A DNA stretch of 64,000 nucleotides from Zeus faber. Taxonomy: Eukaryota; Chordata; Actinopteri; Zeiformes; Zeidae. Where the stretch lies: contig OY482848.1 in the NCBI GenBank assembly GCA_960531495.1, forward strand, positions 21,537,047 through 21,601,046, read 5' to 3'. The notes under the pieces are model-generated. The model saw only the letters and a list, made by a program, of their open reading frames with translations, ran no database searches and was not told where the DNA came from. Below, in pieces: positions 38,100-49,497 of this stretch. The translations under genes were made by a program, and so were the position numbers. Positions within the stretch are counted from its first letter, which is position 1; each line of letters begins with the position of its first letter.

Positions 38100-40272
38100 A
38101 GTGCAAGAAACTCACCTCACACCATCCAAGCACCTTAAACTCAAGGCTAAATGGGTTAATCAGATGTTGCTGCGTCATTTAATTAAAAAATAAGAGGTGT
38201 TTCTATGTTGATCAATAAAAATATCCCATATCAGAATAAAACCACAATATCAGACACACAAGGGGGATACATAATGATTTCATATGACGTAATGATAATT
38301 AACAAAATTTTAGGAAACAAATTAACCATAGCTATTCATGGTCCCGTTGAGGACAACCCAAATTTCTTTCACAACTCTTAGGATTCTCTGACTCATTATT
38401 GTACTGGGAGGGGACTTCGACACAGTACATATAAAACATGAGTGATCTTGCTCTTGGCAATTGTTGGTGATCAAATAATAAAAAAATAGAGAATACACAT
38501 ATAACTCACCACCCCACAAAAGCTTCTCTGGAATTGCCTTTGGTACCTTGCTAATGTCCAAAATCACTTATCGTGAAATCTACCCTGTTGAAATCTCTGG
38601 TCACGGCCCTATTAGTTTCAACCTCATAAATGAAACCAACCCTCCTGGCAGGTGACGGTTTAACACCTCACTTGACTCACTGACGAATAACGAATTTAAC
38701 CATTTATTTTCCAGAGAATGGACATCCTTCATTGAACTAAATTACTCTCCAGAAATATCACCGTCCTTTCTCTGTGAAACGGCAAAGGCAGTTCTGAGAG
38801 GTAGTATTATTTCATTCCTCACTCTCAAGAAAAAGAAAGGACAAAAATGCCAAAATAAACTACAACAATTAAAAGACTTGCACTCCCAACAAGCCCACTC
38901 ATCCACTGACAAAATACAAAATTAGATCCAGACAATTCAATCTCAAGTTGATAACGTCATCCATCAAAAGACACAATTCCTCATGTGATGACCGAAAGTG
39001 AATTATTTTGAATTAAATGTCAAATCAGGTAAATTTATTTCCAATCAATTGAAACGCAATAAAGAAAAAACACTTATTACAGCCATCAAAGATCCACAGG
39101 GTAGGATAACACACACCCCGCAATACATCAATGAAATATTCAGACTTTTATAATAAGCTATATCACTCATAATTAATCAAATATATCAAACATTAACTCA
39201 TTCCACAATGATATCATCCTTCCTAAATTATCCACATAGCAGACTACCACATTAGATCAACCACTAACTCTAGAACAACTCAGGACATCTCTCCTCTCAA
39301 TGCCCAACAATAAATCACCAGGATCAGATGGCTGCCCAGTGGACATCTATAAACACTTCTGGCCAATTATATCCCCACTATTCATCAGAATGGTTAAGGA
39401 GATTAAGTCAACCTCCACCATGCCTCCACACATGAATACTGCTCTTCTTTAGCTTTTGCTCAAACCCAATAAGGACCCCACCCACCTTATAAACTGTGAT
39501 TTAAAGATCATTAGTAAAACACTCACCAACCCATGGTATTGAAAAGGTTATTCCATTTATAATTCACCCAGACCAAACAGGCTTTATCAAGTGAATTGGA
39601 CATGTCTCTTTTCCATCCTCAACAAATTTGGCTTTGGAGAGTCACTCATTCAATGGATCAAAATCATGTATAACTCACCATCTTCTTCTGTCATCACCAA
39701 TTGTTACACCTTACAGTGTTTCACTTTACAACATGGCACAAGACAAGGATTACCACGATCCCCTTTACTTACACCATCTTTACTGAAACCCTCGTGGCAG
39801 CCATCTGTCAAAACAATAATATCATTGGCATAAAAACAGGAAACTGTTCACAAAATCAGTTTATATGCAGACAGTTAAATTTACAGAACCCAATATGATC
39901 CCCACTAGAAGTATTCAATCTTATATCAATTTCCAGCCATCTCACACTATTCAATAAACTTGACTATCAGAGCATCTGCTTTGAACACAACTCAGGACAT
40001 CTCTCCTCTCAATGCCCAACAATAAATCACCAGGATCAGATGGCTGCCCAGTGGACATCTATAAACACTTCTGGCCAATTATATCCCCACTATTCATCAG
40101 AATGGTTAAGGAGATTAAGTCAACCTCCACCATGCCTCCACACATGAATACTGCTCTTCTTTAGCTTTTGCTCAAACCCAATAAGGACCCCACCCACCTT
40201 ATAAACTGTGATTTAAAGATCATTAGTAAAACACTCACCAACCCATGGTATTGAAAAGGTTATTCCATTTAT
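38100..40272 (+). pseudogene. Decayed L1-type LINE (endonuclease to RT), 5'-truncated, host of the L2 insertion
   Basis: Frame-shifting translation recovers L1 ORF2 signatures in order: QETHLT at 38104, an RGVS-LINKNIP-like stretch near 38190, a GP-EDNPNFFHN-like stretch near 38340, GGDF near 38410, and GHGPISF near 38600. Next come the CETAKAVLRG connector near 38775, NKSPGSDG near 39310, a P-NKDPT...LINCD RT block, HPDQTGFI near 39565, and HGTRQG..SPLL near 39735. Many stops and frameshifts make it non-functional. The 5' end is lost where the (GATA)n array begins. The 3' part is interrupted by the L2 element; L1 3'-end-like sequence resumes at 43941. It resembles the minus-strand L1 remnant at 16172-16664 (both carry a variant of VA-ICQN-NIIG), so both likely belong to one family. 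Confidence 0.85.
39275..40272 (+). repeat. 712-bp partial tandem duplication: two identical 286-bp direct repeats
   Basis: Positions 39275-39560 and 39987-40272 read as identical over 286 bp, with a constant offset of 712. The first copy continues into more L1 RT sequence; the second is cut at 40272 by the L2 leader. This fits a 712-bp tandem duplication inside the L1, with the L2 inserted in (or joined to) the second unit. Identity implies the duplication is much younger than the L1 decay. Confidence 0.9.
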
Positions 40273-43200
40273 GGGGATAGTGGCGCCGCCCCTAGCGGTC
40301 GCCTGCGCCGGCGCTCCGGTTACTTTCTTACTCTTTAGTATTTTTTTCCTTTTTTTATCACGATGTTCGCCAGAAAAACATCAACAATTAACTCATACGG
40401 CCGCGATGCACTCATGGATATAAAAATTTCCCTAAACGAACAACTTTGGGACTTTTTATCCGTGGGAGCAGAGTGGCCGGCGGAAATCCTACGCGGGAAC
40501 ACTCGCAACAACAACAAAAATGGAGTCGCTGTTCCACGAGCCGGCCCACGGAGGAAGCACCGAGGTAAACGAGGCGGCATTCGGGTCAGAATGAGGACGC
40601 AACCTTACCGTCCACCTCTGCCAAGCATCCTTCTTGCTAACGTCCAGTCCCTGGAGAACAAGATGGATGAACTTCGAGCGAGGATTCAATTCCAGCGTGA
40701 CACGAGGAACTGTTGCGTCCTCTGCCTGACGGAAACATGGCTGACCCCACTGGTGCCGGATGAAGCCATACGTCCAGCCGAGGCCTTCTCCGTGTTCCGC
40801 GGCGACAGAACGGGAGAGTCGGGGAAATCCAAAGGTGGAGGCGTCTGCCTAATGGTAAACAACCGCTGGTGTAACGCCAACAACACCAAATTCCTCTCCC
40901 ACTCCTGCTCGCCGAACCTGGAACAGCTGACCATACTATGCCGTCCATTTTATCTCCCCCGGGAATTCAGCACGGTCATCATTACAGCCGTTTATATCCC
41001 ACCGCAAGCGGACACCGACGCAGCTCTGTCGGTTCTGTACGATGTGTTGTGCGGATTTCAGAACAGACATCCCGACGCGGCTGTGGTGGTGACTGGGGAC
41101 TTTAACAGGGCCAACCTGAAAAAAGTTCTGCCGAATTTCCACCAACACATCACGTGTGCCACCAGGGGAGACAGAACTCTGGACCATTGTTACACTCCTT
41201 ACAAGAACGGATACAAGCCCGTGTCGCTCCCTGCTTTCGGGAAATCAGATCACGCCGCGATCTCGCTGCTTCCTGTTTACAGGCCTCTGATCGCGCGGGA
41301 TCTGGTGATGACGAGGGAAGTGAAGCGGTGGACGGACCAATCAGAGGCTGCGCTTCAGGACGCTCTGACTGACGTAGACTGGGACGTGTTCCAAGCGAGT
41401 TCAAGTGACGTCAGCGAGTTTACGGAGGTTGTAGTGAGTTTTGTGGCTACGCTCGCGGATGAAATCGTTCCCACGGTGAAAGTTCGGATATTTCCAAACC
41501 AGAAACCATGGGTTGATAAATCCATCCGCTGCGCTCTGAATGCGCGCACGGCCGCTTACAATGACGGACTTGTATCTGGTAACATGGACAATTACAAAGC
41601 GGCGTCGTACAATCTGCGGAGGGCGGTGAGGGACGCCAAACGGACGTACAGAGACACCGTGGAGCTGCAGATGGAGCGGGGGGACACCAGACGCTTGTGG
41701 GAGGGGCTGCGAACAATAACAAACTACAAGAGCAGCTCCTCCCCAGCCACGAGTGCGGACGCCTCCCTGGCCAACCAACTGAACTCCTTTTATGCGCGGT
41801 TCGAGTCTGGCAGCAGCACCGCTAGCTCGCCGGCTAATTGGAGCTACACCGCTGGGGACGAGCGCGCACACTCAGTGTCCGTGCACGAGGTCAGGAGGGC
41901 TTTGATGCGGGTGAACACCAGGAAAGCTGCGGGTCCAGATGGCATATCTGGACGAGTACTGAAGACCTGTGCTAACCAGCTAGCTCCGGTGTTATTATTC
42001 AACATCTCCCTGGCTGAATCAGTGGTCCCATCCTGTTTCAAGAGGTCCACCGTCGTTCCTGTCCCGAAGATCGCCTCTCCAACCTGCCTGAATGACTACC
42101 GTCCGGTGGCCCTCACCTCGGTGGTCATGAAGTGTTTCGAGAGACTGATTAAGGATTACATCTGCGCCTCCCTCCCCCGCACCTTGGACCCGTTGCAGTT
42201 CGCGTACCGGCAGAACAGATCCACGGATGACGCGGTCTCCCAGGTACTGCACACCACGCTCACGCACCTGGATGGCCAGAAGGGGGCCTATGTGAGAATG
42301 CTGTTCATTGATTATAGTTCAGCTTTCAACACCATAGTTCCCACCAGACTGGCTGTCAAGTTGTTGGAGCTAGGATTGAATGCTCCGCTGTGCACCTGGA
42401 TCCTGGACTTCCTCACAGGCCGCCCCCAGGTGGTCAAGGTGGGGAAGTACATGTCAAGCTCCCTCACCCTGAATACAGGATCCCCCCAGGGCTGCGTCCT
42501 CAGCCCCTTACTGTACTCCCTGTACACACATGACTGTGTGGCCAGGTCCAGCTCCAACACCATCATCAAGTTTGCTGACGACACCGTGGTCGTGGGCCTG
42601 ATCACCGACTGCGATGAGAAGGCCTACCGCGAGGAGGTGGCTGACCTGTCACTCTGGTGCCAGGACAACAGCCTCCACCTGAACGTCAGCAAAACCAAGG
42701 AGCTGATTGTGGACTTTAGGCGTGGATCACAATCGAGGACGCACGCGCCCTTGTGGATTAATGGGACTTCTGTCGATAGGGTGAGCAGCTTCAGATATCT
42801 GGGAGTCCACATCACAGAGGACTTAACATGGACTGTTCATACAGACACTCTGGTGAGAAAGGCGAGGCAGCGTCTCTACCACCTCAGGCAGCTGAGGAAA
42901 TTCCGGGTCTCGGTGAGGATCCTCAAGTCCTTCTACTCTGGAGCAGTGGAGAGCATCCTGACAGGCAACATCACTGCCTGGTTTGGGAACTGTACTGCCC
43001 AGGACAGGCGGGCCCTGCAGAGGGTGGTGCGTTCAGCTGAACGTACCACTGGAACTACCCTCCCCCCCTTGCAGGAGTTATACACCAGGAGGTGTAGTAG
43101 CAGAGCCCGTAGGATCATGAAGGATCCTCATCACCCCAACAACGGACTGTTTCAGCTGCTGCGGTCAGGCAAGCGCCTCCGCAGTCACGCAGCGAGAACA

Positions 43201-43940
43201 GAGAGACTGCGACGGAGTTTCTTCCCTCAAGCCATCAGAACTGTCAACGCTGACCTCACCAGGGGTCCTAACTGAGCCATGCACTAGGCTCCACTACCTA
43301 CTGTACTGTATGTAGCATACTGTACCGCATACTGTATCACTGTTCAGGGTTGTTCGTGATGCCGTATTGCTGCGCCGTACTGGCGTACAACGCTATTTTA
43401 TTTCCATCCCATATGAAGAATGCAAAAAGAGGAGGTGCTCAAGGAACTACACTGTGCCAGACCCGCCCGGTCTGTTTGACGGTCACGTCTGGCCCATGTA
43501 CGTCAAACACAAGAACATGAACAAGAACAAGAACAACAATACTGTGCTGTATTATCCCAAACACTACCTCACACTATTCACATTCACATGCCACTTTAAT
43601 TCACATGCCACTTTAAATGCACATATCTGTATATACATAGCCATATTCCTTCAACCTATTCCATTTTATTTCAATTTATTTTTTATTGTATTTTATTCTA
43701 TATATTTTTTATCTTATTCTATAAGTATTCCACTTACTGTATTACGTTTTAGGAGTCAGTTAGTCGGTCTATAGAAAGGAATTTTCTACTTTTTATTTTA
43801 TTTTATTTTTGTACTTTTTCCTAGGACTTATTGTGTGCTATCACCGGGTGCGTTGCATTACATTTCACTGCATATATGTATGGAAGTATGTATAGGTATG
43901 TGACAAATAAAAATCTTGAATCTTGAATCTTGAATCTTGA
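40273..43940 (+). mobile_element. Near full-length L2/CR1-group non-LTR retrotransposon
   Basis: A 3.67 kb LINE with a short GC-rich leader (40273-40362), one uninterrupted ORF (40363-43275), a 3' UTR that becomes AT-rich, and a terminal array of about four TTGAATC-like heptamers after GTGACAAATAAA (43900-43940). Tandem-heptamer 3' ends without poly(A) fit the L2/CR1 group. The left junction is abrupt: L1-type sequence ends at 40272 and GC-rich leader begins. The right junction passes at once into L1 3'-end-like sequence. No target-site duplication is visible, which is usual for this group. The intact ORF suggests a recent insertion. Confidence 0.88.
40363..43275 (+). CDS. LINE ORF: AP-type endonuclease plus reverse transcriptase, 970 aa, intact
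   Basis: Encodes the retrotransposition enzyme that nicks target DNA and reverse-transcribes its own RNA at the nick. The endonuclease domain spans about residues 88-310: LLANVQS near 90-96, catalytic Glu in TETWL near 121-125, TGDFN at 244-248, and SDH at 295-297. The reverse transcriptase spans about residues 500-800: AAGPDGI, the LFIDYSSAF block with Asp650, GSPQGC at 706-711, FADD at 737-740 and YLGVHI. A basic RR/R-rich C-terminal region follows. There is no RNase H and no recognisable separate ORF1. The roughly 85 residues before the endonuclease include a basic stretch ([11 protein letters not shown]) that may bind nucleic acid. No premature stops or frameshifts are present. The ATG is the first in the element. 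Confidence 0.9.
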   Translation: MFARKTSTINSYGRDALMDIKISLNEQLWDFLSVGAEWPAEILRGNTRNNNKNGVAVPRAGPRRKHRGKRGGIRVRMRTQPYRPPLPSILLANVQSLENKMDELRARIQFQRDTRNCCVLCLTETWLTPLVPDEAIRPAEAFSVFRGDRTGESGKSKGGGVCLMVNNRWCNANNTKFLSHSCSPNLEQLTILCRPFYLPREFSTVIITAVYIPPQADTDAALSVLYDVLCGFQNRHPDAAVVVTGDFNRANLKKVLPNFHQHITCATRGDRTLDHCYTPYKNGYKPVSLPAFGKSDHAAISLLPVYRPLIARDLVMTREVKRWTDQSEAALQDALTDVDWDVFQASSSDVSEFTEVVVSFVATLADEIVPTVKVRIFPNQKPWVDKSIRCALNARTAAYNDGLVSGNMDNYKAASYNLRRAVRDAKRTYRDTVELQMERGDTRRLWEGLRTITNYKSSSSPATSADASLANQLNSFYARFESGSSTASSPANWSYTAGDERAHSVSVHEVRRALMRVNTRKAAGPDGISGRVLKTCANQLAPVLLFNISLAESVVPSCFKRSTVVPVPKIASPTCLNDYRPVALTSVVMKCFERLIKDYICASLPRTLDPLQFAYRQNRSTDDAVSQVLHTTLTHLDGQKGAYVRMLFIDYSSAFNTIVPTRLAVKLLELGLNAPLCTWILDFLTGRPQVVKVGKYMSSSLTLNTGSPQGCVLSPLLYSLYTHDCVARSSSNTIIKFADDTVVVGLITDCDEKAYREEVADLSLWCQDNSLHLNVSKTKELIVDFRRGSQSRTHAPLWINGTSVDRVSSFRYLGVHITEDLTWTVHTDTLVRKARQRLYHLRQLRKFRVSVRILKSFYSGAVESILTGNITAWFGNCTAQDRRALQRVVRSAERTTGTTLPPLQELYTRRCSSRARRIMKDPHHPNNGLFQLLRSGKRLRSHAARTERLRRSFFPQAIRTVNADLTRGPN

Positions 43941-44035
43941 ACCCCAACAACCTCCTGGTTACATCCTCCTAAATGCCATAACTATGACAGGAAGAGGCCA
44001 TGTGCCGAATTGCTGTTCCAGTTTTTGTATGGCCA
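43941..44035 (+). mobile_element. L1 3'-end fragment downstream of the L2
   Basis: Shares an ordered set of words with the reverse complement of 14140-14240: a CCTCCTGGTT word, the 20-mer CCATAACTATGACAGGAAGA, GGCCA-GTG and TTCCAGTTTT. That minus-strand segment is the distal 3' region of the other L1 copy. It supports an L1-L2-L1 nested arrangement in the same orientation, with part of the L1 lost. Confidence 0.6.
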
Positions 44036-44085
44036 GCATGCTGACAGCACAGGTTAAAGAAAAAAAAGGGATGGATAGATTGTTA

Positions 44086-44930
44086 CGGATACAGTCTGGT
44101 GAACCCAAATGCAGGACAGAAAGGCTCAGGAGTAGGTGCAATGTTTATTGTTGAACAGGCAGGGGTCAGAACCAGGGAAACAGTCGAAGACAACTAGATG
44201 GAAGGAAACCAGCGGGGAACCAGGGTACAGGGAAACCGGTGGACGACCTGGAAGCTGGACTGATCGGGAGGTCGACCCGGCCTTGGGGCAACGGAGTGGA
44301 GCTGCTCCGGAGGACGACCCTCTAGGCGGGGCCACTCAGGAGGGCAGCCAACAGGCTGAGCGTCGGCTCAGGAACTGGAACAGAGTTGACCTCAGGAGAG
44401 GCGGCCGACGGCTCGGGAACAGGAACAAGACGAGTCGCAGCAGTACCGGCCAATGGCTCAGAAACTCGCTGAGCCTCGGCGGAGGAGGTTGACGGCTTGG
44501 GAACAGAAACAGACTCAGCCTTGGCCGGGGAGACTGGAATGACCGGCTTTGGAGAAACGGGAGGCTGAGAAGGGTTCGCGTACAACTAATGAGTCGGTGC
44601 AAGGTTTATTGTAGAACAGGCAGGGGTCAGTGCCAGGGGAAGAGTCAAAGACAACCCTGACGGCAGGAAACCTGGGTCCAGGGAAACAGGCAGAGAATCA
44701 AGCTGTGGCGAAGGCAGCGTGCGTGAGACAGTGAATACCATACACAACAATCTGACACCGACAGAGCGAATGGGGAACAGGTTAAATACAGGAGTAGTGA
44801 CGAGGAAGGTGAAGACAGGTGGTGAGATTGCAGAATGGGGACAGGTGTGCAGTGGCAGGCTGTGGAACCCGAGACAGACAGAGGGAGCTGGAGAGGGATA
44901 GTTAACAAACAATGCAGGATCCTGACATAG
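44086..44930. repeat. Dispersed repeat with two GTTTATTG-motif copies and a minisatellite
   Basis: GTGCAATGTTTATTG followed by GAACAGGCAGGGGTCAG (44136-) recurs at 44597 with GAACAGGCAGGGGTCAGTGC. Between them (44340-44530) lies a degenerate unit of about 57 bp built on GGCTC-GGAAC-GGAACAGA, whose minus-strand frame is Pro/Val/Ser-rich (SEPL, PVPEPS). The end is CAGGATCCTGACA near 44925. It resembles the ends of a fish transposon family; class not assigned. Confidence 0.5.
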
Positions 44931-44965
44931 ATGGATGGAGGGGAGTCTCTCAGGTGCCCACAGTC

Positions 44966-45003
44966 TGTGTGTGAACATGTGTGTGCACACATGTTCACAC
45001 ACA
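44966..45003. repeat. Near-perfect 38-bp palindrome
   Basis: Arms 44966-44983 (TGTGTGTGAACATGTGTG) and 44986-45003 are exact reverse complements of 18 bp, with a 2-nt centre. It could extrude as a cruciform. Confidence 0.9.
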
Positions 45004-46860
<1,857 letters not shown>

Positions 46861-46865
46861 CTTCT

Positions 46866-47090
46866 GAGCAGGGCCGACCCTAGTCTTTTTGGAGCCCTAG
46901 ACGAGATCAGTAGAAGATGCCGCCCTTTCAGTGCCACAAAATCGCAAACAGATGCATGCCACCCTTGCATGCACACTGCATACCCCACCACCCAAAACTT
47001 CACCCAAACGGCCCTCCGATGCTGCCACCTCACCTCAACAATCAATGAACGAAGAGTCCCTTTATTCTGAGTGATTCGTCAAGAACCAGC
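46866..47090 (+). repeat. Half of a hAT-like element
   Basis: Begins GAGCAGGGCCGACCCTAGTC and GGAGCCCTAGACGAGAT, typical of the left end of a fish hAT family (CAGGGCCGGCCC). A matching inverted right end is not found. Confidence 0.4.
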
Positions 47091-47265
47091 TATGAATAGC
47101 ACTAACTTACATTGTGGAACTTGTTGGCCATCTGCCTGGAATTGATGAATTACATGAATTACTGCAGCCTTGCGATTTTGATCTTGTAACACAAGAGCTT
47201 TCCATCATACATTTTTTAAAGTTTAATTTGAAGAATTTTCATGGCATATCTTGTGAGATCTGAGG

Positions 47266-47611
47266 CTGTGGCGTAAGTACAAACGGGGCAACCAGTGCGG
47301 CTGCACCGGTTCCCAGTGGCCGCTAGGGGCCCATCCAACCGGTGTGCCAGCTTCAATCGCTGGCACACCGGTTTGATCTGCGCTCTGCTGTGCGTCCCCG
47401 TGCCCATTTTCTCCAAATAAAAAAACACTTTATTTTAGATGTAGATGCAAATTTTATTTGACTCCTTTCCCTTACTGAATGAAACAAAACAACGGGCGTG
47501 CCAAATAGGATAGAGCTGGGCCTGTGTGGGTGTGTGTGTGTGCACGGGAAGGAAGGGGTGGTCTAAAAAAATATTTGCACCGGGGCCTATCACCATCATG
47601 TTACACTACTG
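47266..47611. mobile_element. Non-autonomous hAT-like element (MITE) with central hairpin
   Basis: The left end CTGTGGCGTAAGTAC and the reverse complement of the right end (CAGTAGTGTAACATG) look like diverged inverted ends. Flanks ATCTGAGG and CTCTGAGA agree at 6 of 8 bases, compatible with a decayed 8-bp duplication. Inside, a perfect 15-bp inverted repeat (47337-47351 and 47359-47373) surrounds a 7-nt loop. No ORF. Confidence 0.55.
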
Positions 47612-47754
47612 CTCTGAGAGCAAACCATTGTGCCACGGCACAGTGGTTGGAAAAACACTCGGGAATAGCCCTAGAAGAGCATTGTGTCACTGGGCTGAAT
47701 TCAAAGAGACTGAGGTTGTCTATTTATACAATACGAAGCCAACAGATTAGAAAA

Positions 47755-48015
47755 AGGAATGCCAAATTGGAGATAAGAGCTAAGCTGTGATTAACAACGT
47801 CTTTTGTGGGATGCCCAGAACTTTTATTATAAGGCCTGAATGGACACTGATTCATTTCGCCGGCCAAGAAATGATAATGCACATTTTGCAAGGCCGCGGT
47901 GAAAGTGACCCTGTGGCAAAGCGAGCCTAGTTGCAATTACAGAGGAAGTGGCAAATGCTAATTACACAGGAAATAATTAAATCGTCAAGCACAACCGGGA
48001 TGGGTTTTATAAAAA
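47755..48015. promoter_or_regulatory. Candidate conserved non-coding element
   Basis: Repeat-free and free of long ORFs, with packed developmental-factor-like words: TTTTATTATAAGG, GCTAATTACAC, AATAATTAAATCG, ATTTCGCCGG. Suggestive in composition only; no alignment was possible. Confidence 0.25.
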
Positions 48016-48651
48016 CCCGTAAGTCCTTTCATCAGGTTCCTCTCTTGGCAGGAAACCTGGAGAGCAGGGAGAGCGATCTCAGAAATTTGTTGGTTTCTGA
48101 GCGTTGGTTTCCTCCGACACACGCATGGATAAGCACATGCACAGCAAAGCGATGTGAAGTGCACGCAGCGTGAGAAAGGAGCATGTCTGGGTCAGTGCAT
48201 TTTTTTCCGAGGACACACAGAATACACAGAGCTCTGTCTCTGGAGACCCACTCTGTAAACCGGATCCTCATTTTGATGTGCGTGTGTCGAGGAGTTGAAG
48301 AATGGTTTCACGTCGTTATTCAGAAAACTCTATTAATGTAATCTGACTTTATTAATATTGGGAGTTTGTGCAGAAATACTGGACGTGTGAGAGGGTTGAA
48401 AGGAATAAGTGAGAGAGAGAATTTCACATTTCACAAACTCACATTCGTTCCCAAGATGCTCAAATTGTACACACAATTGGACATAAGAAAGCGATGCTAA
48501 ACAAATACAAATTCCGTAAGAGGAAACTATATAAACCTAAAAGATAAAACACATTTATAACTCAATAGCAGGCAAGTAAGAAGATACATACCAAATACAC
48601 AATACTGTATATACAATAACAATAACAGAGCGAAAGAGATGGGATCGAAAG

Positions 48652-48658
<7 letters not shown>

Positions 48659-48689
<31 letters not shown>

Positions 48690-48726
48690 ATTGAAATGAG
48701 TAAGAGAGAGAGAGAGAAAAAGAGAG
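48659..48726. repeat. (AG)n microsatellite
   Basis: Two AG runs separated by CATTGAAATGAGTAAG. Confidence 0.9.
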
Positions 48727-49441
48727 CACGTGAGAGCGGGAGGGTTGGAAAAGGGAAGCAAGATAAGCAGTACATCTATACAGATGAGAACTCGGGGGTA
48801 AGCGTAAGTTTGAGTCCAGAGCACGACAGGACCGTCTGCGCTCTGCACCTGCAGTTCATCCACTGGAACGCAACGTTTGCAGGGAGCAGATAAAGTGCAC
48901 GCCTTCAATTCACGGGGCAACATTTAATGAAAGTTTCACCTGCACAGCTGCCGGCAGCAACCTGATCGAGATGGGAAATCTCACGCCTGAAAAGGGTAGA
49001 TCCAACCCGCGAGTCCAACAGCATGATTTCAACCCAGAAAAGAAAATACCCTTGAAAATAGGTCTGCTGTGAAATCGAAACGGGATTTTGTCGCATGACC
49101 TATCTGCACTAGTTACAGGTTTCCAGATCTTAATTTAAAGCTTCAATTTTGCTTAATTTCAAATTCATCGGATAATTGCATAGTAAAGCTGCAATCTGGA
49201 AGATATACATTTAAAAATGTCAGTTTAGCCACTATCTATCGCTGAATGAGTAAAGACGAAGGTAGGCAGTGTTCTGGGTATTAACAACCGGGTGTCGGTG
49301 GCGGCATTACAGGGAAAAATCACAGGCAGCGCACAGTGAGTGATGCGTTTTTCGATCACCCAGAAGTGGCATATCCACCAGAGGGGAGAAGCTAACGCAA
49401 CAGTCTCGCTCTTCTTCAACTCCACGGCTCTTGTGCGCCGG

Positions 49442-49497
49442 GTGCCGTGAAGACGATCAAACCGGACTATCTAGAGGAAGTAAAAGTCGTAATAAGG
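49442..49497 (+). rRNA. Fragment resembling the 3' end of 18S rRNA
   Basis: GAAGACGATCAAAC, GACTATCTAGAGGAAGTAA and AAGTCGTAATAAGG appear in the order and spacing of the very conserved 3' end of eukaryotic 18S rRNA. From memory about 5 of 56 positions differ. Neither the upstream 18S helix nor the final GTTTCCGTAGGTGAACC is present. It is a fragment, not a functional gene; its origin (inserted piece, chimeric retrotransposon, chance part of a repeat) is unknown. Confidence 0.65.
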
